This document shows, one piece after another, positions 44,834 to 53,911 of a DNA stretch of 64,000 nt. The notes under the pieces were generated by a model, which saw only the letters and a list, made by a program, of their open reading frames with translations, was not told the origin of the DNA and searched no databases. This DNA comes from Candidatus Onthoplasma faecipullorum (GTDB lineage Bacteria > Bacillota > Clostridia > Christensenellales > UBA1242): positions 44,161 to 108,160 of the forward strand of contig DWVI01000009.1 in the NCBI GenBank assembly GCA_019120295.1. Direction: 5' to 3'. The number at the start of each line of letters is the position of its first letter. Position 1 is the stretch's first letter. The position numbers and the translations under genes were made by a program.

Positions 44834-47800
44834 TTACTCGTCTAAATCGTCAAATAGTTCAGATTCGTCAAATGCGGTACGATTGACGTCGTCTTCAAAA
44901 TTATTTTGAATATCGTCAAATTCAAGTGTAACATCGTCAAGCGCTTGCTTATTAACAGGTTCAACTGCGTTATATTCTTCGCCTTCTTCACTAACTTCAT
45001 TGATTGTGAGTTCGTGGTTATCGGCGGTTAAAATTCTAACGTCTAAGCACAAGCCTTGCATTTCTTTAACCAATACTTTGAATGATTCAGGCATACCTGG
45101 TTCAGGAATTGGTTCACCCTTAACGATTGCTTCGTAAGTTTTAATACGACCTTCAACATCGTCTGATTTAATTGTTAACATTTCTTGAAGTAGCCTTGAC
45201 GCACCGTATGCTTCCAATGCCCACACTTCCATTTCACCGAAACGTTGACCACCAAGTTGACCACGTCCACCAAGTGGTTGTTGAGTGATAAGTGCGTATG
45301 TTCCAATACCACGTGCGTGAATTTTATCTTCAACCATGTGGTCTAGTTTTAACATATACATTACGCCGACTGTTGTTTTATTTTCAAAAGGAAGACCAGT
45401 TCTTCCGTCGTATAACTGCATTTTGCCGTCTTCTGGAAGACCGTTTGCTTTCAATAATTCTTTGATTTCTGCTTCTTTTGCACCATCGAATGCAGGAGTT
45501 GCAACTTTCCAATCAAGTTGTTTTGCAACTAAACCTAGGTGCATTTCAAGCAATTGTCCTAGGTTCATACGTGAAGGAACACCTAATGGGTTCAACACGA
45601 TATCAACCGTTTCACCATTTGCCATGTATGGCATATCTGCTTCTGGTAAAACCACAGATACAACGCCTTTGTTACCGTAACGACCAGCAAGTTTATCACC
45701 AACTTGAAGCACACGCTTTTGTGCAATGTAAACTTTAACTACCATGTTTACGCCTGCGTCTAATTCATCTTTATTCTTTCTAGACAAGATTTCAACGCCG
45801 ACAACCACACCTTCGTCGCCATGTTTAACTTTAAGGCTTGTGTTTTTAACTTCTTTTGTCTTTTCACCGAAAATGGCTTTAAGTAGTCTTTCTTCTGGGG
45901 TTAAGTCTGTTTCACCTTTTGGTGTAACTTTACCGACCAAAATATCGCCAACTCTAACTTCTGTACCAATACGTACAATACCATTTTCGTCTAGATTTCT
46001 AAGTGCGTCTTCACCAACACCTGGGATATCTGCTGTGATTTCTTCATCTCCAAGTTTTGTGGTGCGCGCTTCTATTTTAACTTGTTGAATACTAATTGAT
46101 GTGAATGCATCGTCACGAACTATACGTTGGTTAACAAGTATTGCGTCTTCGTAGTTATAACCTTCCCAGTTCATAAAGGCAATTGTCATATTTTTACCAA
46201 GCGCCAATTCGCCTTTATCTGTTGAAGCACCGTCTGCTAGCACGTCACCCTTTTTAACTTTTTCGCCTTTAACAACGATTGGTTTTTGGTTGAAACATGC
46301 TTTTTCGTTGGTACGCTCAAACTTTCTAAGTTTGTGGTTAACTATTGAACCGTCTGCATATTCCATAGTGATGTAGTCCGCTGAAACGTACTTACAAACA
46401 CCGTCTTGTTCGGCTAAAATCATAGCACCAGAGTCAACAGCAACTTTATGTTCAATACCTGTTCCTACGATTGGGCTTTCAGACCTAATAAGTGGAACTG
46501 ATTGACATTGCATGTTAGTACCCATCAATGCACGGTTACCTGCGCAGTGTTCAACGAAAGGAATAAGACCTGCACCAACTGATAAAAGTTGTCTTGGGCT
46601 TAAATCAACAAGGTCCACCATGCTTGAATCAATGTGAACAGTTTGTCCATATGCTCTACAATCAACAAAACCTGGTTTGATTACATTGTTTTCGTCAACA
46701 TCAATAGTTGCTTGACCAATATAATGACCTTTTTCTTCATCAGCCATTAGATATACAATGTCGTTTGTGATTTGATGTGTTTTAGGGTCAACTTTTCTAT
46801 ATGGAGTTTCAATAAAACCATATCTATTAACGCGCGCATATGCTGCAAGCGAAGTCATAAGACCGATTGATTGACCTTCTGGTGTTTCAACCACACAAAT
46901 ACGTCCATAGTGTGATGGGTGAATATCACGAGTTGCAGGAGTTGCACGCTCTTTCTTAACACCACCTGCACCAAGTGAACTTAAACGACGTTTATGTCTT
47001 AGGCTTGCTGCTGGGTTAATTTCGTCCATCAAACCACTTAATTGGCTAGTTGCCATAAATTCTTTGAAGGCTTTGTTAATTTGCCTTGCGTTTACGATTT
47101 GACTTGGGGTTGCGTCGGTTAAATCACGGCTTTGAAGTGCTTCACGAACTTGTGTTTGAAGTTTTTTCATACCGCTTCTAAATTCGTCACGTAGAAGTTC
47201 GCCACAAGTTGCAACTCTCTTCATTGTTAAACTATCAATTTCGTCTGTTTCACCTAAACCGTCAATCAAATTTAAGTGATAACTTACAAGTGCAATTAAA
47301 TCGTCCAAAGTCATTTGGAAATCAACTAATTTTCTAGCATTTTGTTGAATTGCGTTCTTTAAACCTGCTTCGTCGTCCTTATACTCTTTCATTATCTCTT
47401 GAAGAAGTGGCAAATAAACGAGTTCTGTTATTCCAAACTCTTCTGGGTCTAATTTTGCGTACACTTTAAGGTCAACACGTTTGTTACCAACAACACGCAC
47501 CAATTTTTCACCAACTAACACGTCAACTGAATTGATACCAGCGTTTTGAATAGCAACAGCCATATCGTGTGTGATAAAATCACCTTTCTTTGCGTAAACT
47601 TTCTTTCCAAGTTTTATATCTTCACCTGCAATTTGGTCCGTGATACGATTTGCAAGCGATAATTTTTTATTAGTTTTAAATCTTCCTGCTAACTCTAAAT
47701 TGTAGTTTTGTGGGTTGAAGAAACGGTCGTTGATATATGCCAAAGTGTTGTCTGGGTTAGGAATTTCACCAGGACGAGTGCGACGACCAAATTCAATCAA

Positions 47801-48508
47801 TGCGTCTTCTTGTGTGATTTGTGGTTCTTTTTCCAAAGTGTTAACCATAAAGGGATGATTAGCAAAAATAGATAAAAGTTCTTCGTTTGTGTAACCAAAA
47901 CATTTAAGTAACACACCAAGGCTCATTTTGTATTTATTTTCAACCATAACGCGCAATGTATCGCCAGTAACTTGCTCAGTTTCTACCCTTATTCCGTGGT
48001 CTGGGGCTAACATTCCGTGATAGTCCATTCTACCAAATTTATTTATTTCTCCGTCAAAAATAACACCAGGAGATTTTTTGAATTGGTTTAATATAACACG
48101 CTCAACACCATTCCAAATAAATCCACCGTCGTTTGACATATATGGCACATCACCAAGGAACACGTCTTGGTCCATAACTTGACCAGTTTCCTTAACAAGC
48201 AAACGAACAGTTACTGTCAATGGAACTGTGTAACTAAGTTGTTTAGTTTTGCAAGTCGCCCATGAATATTTTGGTGTGTCGCCAACTGTATATGCCAAAA
48301 AAGACAACTCTGCTTTATTAGAGTAGTCTATAATCGGATTATATTCGTTCAAAACCTCACCAATGCCAACGTCTTTAAACCAAGCGTAACTTTGTTTAGG
48401 TATGCTTAACCAATCTTGCACTTCATATGGAATAACCTTTTTGGAAAAGTCGTGGCGAACAGCCTTTCCATTCTTGACTTTTTTAATGTTGAGTATGTTT
48501 GAATCCAT
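44834..48508 (-). CDS. rpoB: DNA-directed RNA polymerase subunit beta
   Basis: MNWEGYNYEDAILVNQRIV, LRHKRRLSSLGAGG, GRYGNKGVVSVVLPEADMPY. Confidence 0.98.
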   Translation of the reverse strand: MDSNILNIKKVKNGKAVRHDFSKKVIPYEVQDWLSIPKQSYAWFKDVGIGEVLNEYNPIIDYSNKAELSFLAYTVGDTPKYSWATCKTKQLSYTVPLTVTVRLLVKETGQVMDQDVFLGDVPYMSNDGGFIWNGVERVILNQFKKSPGVIFDGEINKFGRMDYHGMLAPDHGIRVETEQVTGDTLRVMVENKYKMSLGVLLKCFGYTNEELLSIFANHPFMVNTLEKEPQITQEDALIEFGRRTRPGEIPNPDNTLAYINDRFFNPQNYNLELAGRFKTNKKLSLANRITDQIAGEDIKLGKKVYAKKGDFITHDMAVAIQNAGINSVDVLVGEKLVRVVGNKRVDLKVYAKLDPEEFGITELVYLPLLQEIMKEYKDDEAGLKNAIQQNARKLVDFQMTLDDLIALVSYHLNLIDGLGETDEIDSLTMKRVATCGELLRDEFRSGMKKLQTQVREALQSRDLTDATPSQIVNARQINKAFKEFMATSQLSGLMDEINPAASLRHKRRLSSLGAGGVKKERATPATRDIHPSHYGRICVVETPEGQSIGLMTSLAAYARVNRYGFIETPYRKVDPKTHQITNDIVYLMADEEKGHYIGQATIDVDENNVIKPGFVDCRAYGQTVHIDSSMVDLVDLSPRQLLSVGAGLIPFVEHCAGNRALMGTNMQCQSVPLIRSESPIVGTGIEHKVAVDSGAMILAEQDGVCKYVSADYITMEYADGSIVNHKLRKFERTNEKACFNQKPIVVKGEKVKKGDVLADGASTDKGELALGKNMTIAFMNWEGYNYEDAILVNQRIVRDDAFTSISIQQVKIEARTTKLGDEEITADIPGVGEDALRNLDENGIVRIGTEVRVGDILVGKVTPKGETDLTPEERLLKAIFGEKTKEVKNTSLKVKHGDEGVVVGVEILSRKNKDELDAGVNMVVKVYIAQKRVLQVGDKLAGRYGNKGVVSVVLPEADMPYMANGETVDIVLNPLGVPSRMNLGQLLEMHLGLVAKQLDWKVATPAFDGAKEAEIKELLKANGLPEDGKMQLYDGRTGLPFENKTTVGVMYMLKLDHMVEDKIHARGIGTYALITQQPLGGRGQLGGQRFGEMEVWALEAYGASRLLQEMLTIKSDDVEGRIKTYEAIVKGEPIPEPGMPESFKVLVKEMQGLCLDVRILTADNHELTINEVSEEGEEYNAVEPVNKQALDDVTLEFDDIQNNFEDDVNRTAFDESELFDDLDE

Positions 48509-48587
48509 TCATTAACTCCTTATTAAGTTGTATTACCGCCACCCATTCACAATATCTAGAACTAGCGATAATTATTCATACTAGACG

Positions 48588-48616
48588 AGTTTAACACAAT
48601 CTTCAACTAATGTCAA
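48588..48616 (-). promoter_or_regulatory. Candidate rpoB promoter
   Basis: Minus strand TTGACA-N17-TAAACT, 80 nt upstream of rpoB. Confidence 0.5.
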
Positions 48617-48727
48617 TAGTTTTTCACAACTTTTTTAAAAGAATTTTTCATGATTGCTTCTCAAACATGATACAGACCAAATATTGTCAATACTTATCCC
48701 ATATTTCTACGGTAAATAAACCAAAAC

Positions 48728-49033
48728 TCAATTTGCAAAATTTTCTTTATAATATTTCTTTGCTAAATCAATTGCTGTAAAACATTTATTTTTGGATAAT
48801 AAAATAATATTTTTATTATCCCGCCAAAATTTTTTATATTGATTTAAACTCATTTTGTTTGCTCCGCCCATATAATCAGGTTTATTATCTTGAATACCAT
48901 CGGCTTCCCAACCGCAAACATTGCAAATACTATGAAAATATTTTATTTTCTCCAAACCGCATACTTTACACTTATATGGTGGATAATTAACATCTTCTTT
49001 TATTTCATTTATATACTTTATTTTTGAACTCAT
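48728..49033 (-). CDS. CPCC-like cysteine-rich zinc-ribbon protein
   Basis: YPPYKCKVCGLEKIKYFHSICNVCGWEADGIQDNKPDYMGGANKMSLNQYKKFW resembles the CPCC family. Confidence 0.75.
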   Translation of the reverse strand: MSSKIKYINEIKEDVNYPPYKCKVCGLEKIKYFHSICNVCGWEADGIQDNKPDYMGGANKMSLNQYKKFWRDNKNIILLSKNKCFTAIDLAKKYYKENFAN

Positions 49034-49053
49034 AATTTATCTTTATTTTATAA

Positions 49054-50283
49054 CTAAACTTCCACTCCTGCGCGGTTTTCTTTTAGGATTTTCACTTCTT
49101 TTATTATTTCTTTCGGATTTGCTAAAAATACATAATTTTTATTCATTTTGCTAGTACTCTTTGCAATATCGCAAAATTCATTCCACGTTAAGTCTTTATA
49201 TACTTGCAAGCATAGTGCGTACATTCCCACCGCCTGTGGAATAGTCCATGAATAACAACTCACTTGTTCGAATTTATAACCTGTGTCACTGCAAAACTCA
49301 GGTACAACTTTTCCACCGCAAACTAATGTTGCAGGTTTATATGATTTTATGCTGGCAATATCTTTTTCAGTAGGATTTTTAGGAAAAAACTGATCTGGAT
49401 AATGATAATTTTCAGGATTGTTGTAATCGTCATAATATTTAATTTCGCAACAACTGAATGATAATTCAAATTTTAGAGAATCTACCAACACACAACCAAG
49501 TCTTTCTAATTCATCCACTTTTAAAAGCACTTTTTCAAAATTTTCAATGCTTCCATAGGCTGTTATTATTTCTTCTTTGCACCAATTTTTATCTTTATAT
49601 TTTTCATAAACATCTCGTGAATATAAGGCACCACTTCTAATAAGGGCTTTTATGGGTATTCCTGATTTGATTTTGTTTATAATATCATCTAAATACCTTG
49701 TGTATAATTCGATAAATTTTTCACCACGCCAAAAATGCACCGCATAATAATAGCATTCAACATCTGGCGCAACACCGATATTTTTGCCTAGCAGATTCGA
49801 TAAAACTCCTTCGCCGTGAAAGTTTGGTTCTTGTTTTACTTCATCTTTAATATGTATGTTAGCATTGCTAAATTCAATGTGTGAATTATTTAAGCAACTA
49901 TCCATACATGCAACAACTATTCCCTTACCCGTTATTCCTTGCTTGTGCAGTTCACGAATGCCAAGCATAGGGTTTTTGCCACGTTCTAATATCACTTGCG
50001 GATTAAAATCTTTTGGCATTTTGTCTGCACTTGGCCAAATTGTGGACGAATTAAAGGTTAGCATCGCCATATGTTCTTTATCTAACTTAGATAAATCGTA
50101 CTTGGACATATCTTTATTGCAAAAGCCCCAGCGCCAAATCATTTCCCAATCGGTTTCATCAGGATTTTCAGAATTTTTCCACTCATTATACTTTTTATCT
50201 ATCCATTCGTTAGTGATAACTAACGGAAATTTTATTTCATCTTCAAGAAATTCAGTCCATTCTTCTTTGCTTGTATTTTTCAT
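49054..50283 (-). CDS. Intracellular subtilase (S8)-like protein with degenerate motifs
   Basis: GITGKGIVVACMDSCLNNSHIEF (Asp), HGEGVLSNLLGKNIGVAPDVECYYYAV (His), CYSWTIPQAVGMYALCL (Ser); no signal peptide. Confidence 0.7.
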   Translation of the reverse strand: MKNTSKEEWTEFLEDEIKFPLVITNEWIDKKYNEWKNSENPDETDWEMIWRWGFCNKDMSKYDLSKLDKEHMAMLTFNSSTIWPSADKMPKDFNPQVILERGKNPMLGIRELHKQGITGKGIVVACMDSCLNNSHIEFSNANIHIKDEVKQEPNFHGEGVLSNLLGKNIGVAPDVECYYYAVHFWRGEKFIELYTRYLDDIINKIKSGIPIKALIRSGALYSRDVYEKYKDKNWCKEEIITAYGSIENFEKVLLKVDELERLGCVLVDSLKFELSFSCCEIKYYDDYNNPENYHYPDQFFPKNPTEKDIASIKSYKPATLVCGGKVVPEFCSDTGYKFEQVSCYSWTIPQAVGMYALCLQVYKDLTWNEFCDIAKSTSKMNKNYVFLANPKEIIKEVKILKENRAGVEV

Positions 50284-50729
50284 AATTTATCCCTTCATTT
50301 TTTGTTTGTTGCTTATAATCCTAAGTTAGTCAAAACTTAAATATGCGAACAATCTCAATTGAATTTATTAGTTAACAACTAATAGCGAATAAAAAAACAA
50401 TGTAAATCGTATGTTTTCATTTTACCTTATTGTAGCAATATTGTCAAATAACCAAGGAAATTAAATCAGGTTGTAACAAAATTTTAGGTTTCAAACTAAA
50501 ATGTAGTATACAAAGGATAAAATTAGGCGCCAAAGATAAAACTTTTGTAAAGTACATATTGCATTGACACTAAATAGGTTTAGCACACAAAACTAAATAT
50601 GAAATGGTTTGAGTTGAAAATTAAAAACAACCTTAACATATTTTGATAAAAAATATTTTGTGTGCATAGTGGTTATACCAATTTAAGTTAACGCAACGAA
50701 AAACAACAGAAATACATTCAGGAGGAAAT

Positions 50730-50936
50730 ATGTTTAACAAATTTTTTGGTGGCAACGACTGCGGTTGCAACAACGACTGCGGATGCAACACTGGTTGCAA
50801 TGATTGCACTTGGTTAATAGTATTGATTTTAATATTATGCAATTGCGGTTGCAAAGTTGACCCTTGCTTACTTATAATAATCTTATTAATCTTATGCGGC
50901 TGCGGCTGCGGTAAAAAAGACAACTGCGGTTGCTAA
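50730..50936 (+). CDS. Small Cys/Gly-rich hydrophobic protein (15 Cys in 68 aa)
   Basis: RBS AGGAGG at 50720-50725; MFNKFFGGNDCGCNNDCGCNTGCNDCTWLIVLILILCNCGCKVDPCLLIIILLILCGCGCGKKDNCGC. Confidence 0.8.
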   Translation: MFNKFFGGNDCGCNNDCGCNTGCNDCTWLIVLILILCNCGCKVDPCLLIIILLILCGCGCGKKDNCGC

Positions 50937-51125
50937 CAGATAATAAAAGCTAAAAACACATCAACTTTATTTACTGCCACATAAGATTTTCCCCCAACCT
51001 ATTGGAAAGGGAGCAATGAGGGGAAATACCCATAGGGTGTCCCCTCATAAGAAGGAGCAAACAAGCAAAAGGCTTATGGTTGCAAACAAAGTGCGCAACC
51101 TAGCAAAAGTGCAGTTTGCTCCGCG
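50897..51125 (+). other. Insert unit E1: second copy of host gene 3' end plus structured RNA-like segment
   Basis: Bounded by near-identical copies of the host gene end. Segment 50976-51125 contains a junction-complementary 13-mer and hairpins 51016-51048 and 51054-51122. Confidence 0.75.
50898..50947 (+). repeat. Direct repeat copy 1 (functional C-terminus of the Cys-rich gene)
   Basis: 45/50 identity to 51127-51176; all coding differences synonymous. Confidence 0.9.
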
Positions 51126-51126
51126 T

Positions 51127-51176
51127 GGCTGTGGCTGCGGAAAGAAAGACAACTGCGGTTGCTAATAAATAATAAA
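51127..51176 (+). repeat. Direct repeat copy 2 (GCGCGKKDNCGC* downstream of the insert)
   Basis: 45/50 identity to 50898-50947. Confidence 0.9.
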
Positions 51177-51267
51177 CTTAATACCAAAATAAGTTAAAAA
51201 CTAAAATAAAAAATTTTACCAAATTATAAAACTCAAAATTTTATAATTAAAGAAAAATTTTAAGTAA

Positions 51268-51300
51268 AAAAAGACCTACTAATTTAATAGGTCTTTTTTT
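51268..51300 (+). terminator. Rho-independent terminator
   Basis: AAAAAGACCTA-ctaatttaa-TAGGTCTTTTTTT. Confidence 0.8.
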
Positions 51301-51488
51301 GTATTTTATTTTAAAGTTTATATAAAAAATTTAAATTTATAACAAATTTTTGTCAAAATCTAACAAAAATATCATATTTTTTATTATTTTTGCGTATTTT
51401 TTAGAAAATTTTTAAAATTTTTATAATATTTTGTGTTTTTGCTTTATTAGGTTTTATCATTAAAATTAGAAAAATTTATTTTCATATT

Positions 51489-52577
51489 TTAATACTTTCC
51501 GAGTTTTTGTTTAATCATTTGTTTTAATTGCGGTACGTTTTTACCGGTTCTAGCAACTATATAGCAAGTATCAAATGGGTATGATTTTAATTCGTTTAAT
51601 TCGTCTTTGTTGATTTTATCTATTTTATTATAAACTAGAATAACCTTATTTAAATCGACTTTTTGATTTTTAAGTTCTTCCATAACCACATCAATTTGTT
51701 CGTACTTATGTTTATCACTTGCATCAACCACCACTAGCAACACGTCTGCGTCCATTGTCTCTTCTAGTGTAGCCGAAAAGGCATAAACCAATTCGTGTGG
51801 AAGGTTGCTAACAAAACCAACTGTATCCACCACCACGTATTCCACACCATCGTCCCACACGCGTTTTGTTAACACGTCAAGAGTTGCAAACAATCTATCG
51901 TCTGCATAAGTGTCCGCCTTTGCAATTGCATTCATAAGGGTTGATTTTCCAGCATTAGTGTAACCAACCAGTGCCACACTTTTCATAGTGTTTAATCTTT
52001 GTTTACGTGTGGTTTGCCTACGCCTTTGAATGTCTTTTATTTCTCTTTCAAGTTTAACAATTCTATCTTGCACTTTTCTTCTATATAATTCTAGGCGCGA
52101 TTCACCTGCTCCTTTTGCTCCACTACCCCTTCCTTCACTTTTGTTATATTCATGAATAGTAGATAAGCGTGGAAGTGAATATTTTAGTTCTGCAAGTTCA
52201 ACTTGAAGTTTACCTTCACTAGATTTCGCGCGAGATGAGAAAATCTTTAAAATTAACATTGTCCGATCTATCGCTTTAATTCCCATTGCGTCTTTTAAAT
52301 TTCTAAGTTGCGAACCGGTTAGCGGACAATCAAAAATAACCACATCTGCTTCAAAATCTTTAACTTCGTCTGCTATCTCTTCAACTTTTCCTGAACCAAA
52401 ATAGGTTTTAGCGTTAAGTTCTTTAACTAAAAAAACATTTGTTTTAACAATTTCAAGCCCGCAAGACTCAGCAAGCAATTCCAATTCTTTTGACCTATAA
52501 TCTGCGCTATCTAAACTTAGATAAGGGCAAACTAAATACGCTTTTTCTTTTTCTATTTCCATTTCTCTCATAATCAA
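51489..52577 (-). CDS. hflX: GTPase HflX
   Basis: ELAELKYSLPRL, GRGSGAKGAGESRLELYRR, VALVGYTNAGKSTLMNAI. Confidence 0.94.
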   Translation of the reverse strand: MIMREMEIEKEKAYLVCPYLSLDSADYRSKELELLAESCGLEIVKTNVFLVKELNAKTYFGSGKVEEIADEVKDFEADVVIFDCPLTGSQLRNLKDAMGIKAIDRTMLILKIFSSRAKSSEGKLQVELAELKYSLPRLSTIHEYNKSEGRGSGAKGAGESRLELYRRKVQDRIVKLEREIKDIQRRRQTTRKQRLNTMKSVALVGYTNAGKSTLMNAIAKADTYADDRLFATLDVLTKRVWDDGVEYVVVDTVGFVSNLPHELVYAFSATLEETMDADVLLVVVDASDKHKYEQIDVVMEELKNQKVDLNKVILVYNKIDKINKDELNELKSYPFDTCYIVARTGKNVPQLKQMIKQKLGKY

Positions 52578-52929
52578 CTCTCCTTTTAAATAATAAATTT
52601 TTAAATAGATTTTTCACAATGCAATTCAATCAAATTAAAGAAAAGTTGCTAAAATTTTTTAATTTTTGCGTATTTTTCTTAAAATTTTGCGATTTTTAAT
52701 ACTTTTTTCTTAAATTTATAGAATTTTCTATGAAAAGTATATTACATTGTGAGATTTTTTAAATTGCTCATCTCACACCTCCAAACAAGTTTATTTTACC
52801 AAAAACCAAACAAATTGTCAATAAAAAACTAATTTGTTTGCCTTTAATAAGTGACATTGACGCTTAACAAAAATTAGCAAATTGTTATAAATTATTGCAA
52901 AAAATTTTCTAATTTGATAAAATGCGCGT

Positions 52930-53730
52930 ATGCGCGTGTGCAATTTAGCAAGTGGAAGCAGTGGAAACTGCACATATATTGAAAGCAAGCAGGCAAAGAT
53001 TTTAATTGACAATGGAAAACCGCTTGCTTATGTTTTAAATGCCCTTAACGAATTAGGGGTTGCACCAGATAGTATTGATGCAATACTAATCACTCACGAA
53101 CACAGTGACCACATCAAAGGAATAGAAAAATATTCGCGTTCGTTTTCCACTCCAATATATGTGCACAATGAAATTAAAGAAATTATCAAAAATCAAATTC
53201 ATGTTGATAGTGAACTCTTTAACTTTTATGATAGTGATTTTTACATCAAAGATTTACATATACAACCATTTCCACTTCCACATGATAGCAAATACTGCGT
53301 TGGATATAGAGTTGAAGAAGAAGACGCCGTCGTTTCCGTTTGCACCGACCTTGGTTTTTTCAGTGACGAAACTTTTGAAGCAATCAAATCTAGTGCTCTT
53401 GTGTTTTTAGAAGCAAATTATGACCCAGAGATGTTAATGTCCTACCCTAACTATCCAATATTTTTAAAGCGAAGAATAAATGGACCAAAAGGTCATTTAT
53501 CTAATATAAATTGTGCAAAAGCAATTGAACGATTGGTGCACGCTGGCACTCGGCTTGTTGTGTTATCGCATATTAGCGAACATAGCAACACTGTTAACCT
53601 AGCCGTTAACACAATCGCAAATTATTTAGAAAGCAAAAACATAATTCCAAACGTTAACATTCGCCTAGACATCGCCCACCATGAAAAGCGCGGAACAATA
53701 TTTAAAATCACCCCAACTAGCCAAAAGTAA
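52930..53730 (+). CDS. MBL-fold hydrolase, WalJ/YycJ-like
   Basis: MRVCNLASGSSGNCTYIES, ITHEHSDHIKGIE. Confidence 0.88.
   Translation: MRVCNLASGSSGNCTYIESKQAKILIDNGKPLAYVLNALNELGVAPDSIDAILITHEHSDHIKGIEKYSRSFSTPIYVHNEIKEIIKNQIHVDSELFNFYDSDFYIKDLHIQPFPLPHDSKYCVGYRVEEEDAVVSVCTDLGFFSDETFEAIKSSALVFLEANYDPEMLMSYPNYPIFLKRRINGPKGHLSNINCAKAIERLVHAGTRLVVLSHISEHSNTVNLAVNTIANYLESKNIIPNVNIRLDIAHHEKRGTIFKITPTSQK
53673..53730 (+). repeat. Direct repeat copy 1 (functional C-terminus of the MBL gene)
   Basis: 56/58 identity to 53912-53969; both differences synonymous. Confidence 0.93.
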
Positions 53731-53911
53731 TACTTAATTTAAAAATGGGCGATGTCTTTTTGGGGGTCCCCATAAGACAAAGTTGCAATGGGGTTTAACT
53801 CGGGGTCCCCACGAGAGTCGAAGAACTCGCAGTGGGGAAAAGGAGCAACCGATTAAAGGTTCAGGCACCGCAGTGTAACAAGGTGACTAACAATAATGAG
53901 TGTTGCGACGC
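53673..53911 (+). other. Insert unit E2: second copy of host gene 3' end plus structured RNA-like segment
   Basis: Bounded by near-identical copies of the host gene end. Segment 53746-53911 contains a junction-complementary 12-mer, hairpins 53768-53793 and 53807-53837, and a 3' domain 53841-53911. Confidence 0.75.

Noticed and set aside
45336-46088. Plus-strand ORFs opposite rpoB
   Set aside because: Shadow ORFs within a highly conserved coding region.
50633-50923. 96-aa minus-strand ORF overlapping the Cys-rich peptide gene
   Set aside because: Gln/Pro-rich composition is the reverse-strand reading of Cys/Gly codons; the plus-strand gene has an excellent RBS.
50897-53911. Classical group I or group II intron
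   Set aside because: The guide-like pairing resembles group I P1/P10, but I see no U-G wobble at the junction, no recognisable P7/G-site core and no group II domain V. The segments are very short. Not excluded, but unsupported without a covariance search.
50897-53911. HEARO/IscB omega RNA or IS605-type non-autonomous element
   Set aside because: Some G/C-rich hairpin resemblance, but the guide-like sequence is antisense to the upstream gene and gene ends are duplicated, which does not fit the IS200/IS605 insertion pattern as I know it. No IscB/TnpB in the window.
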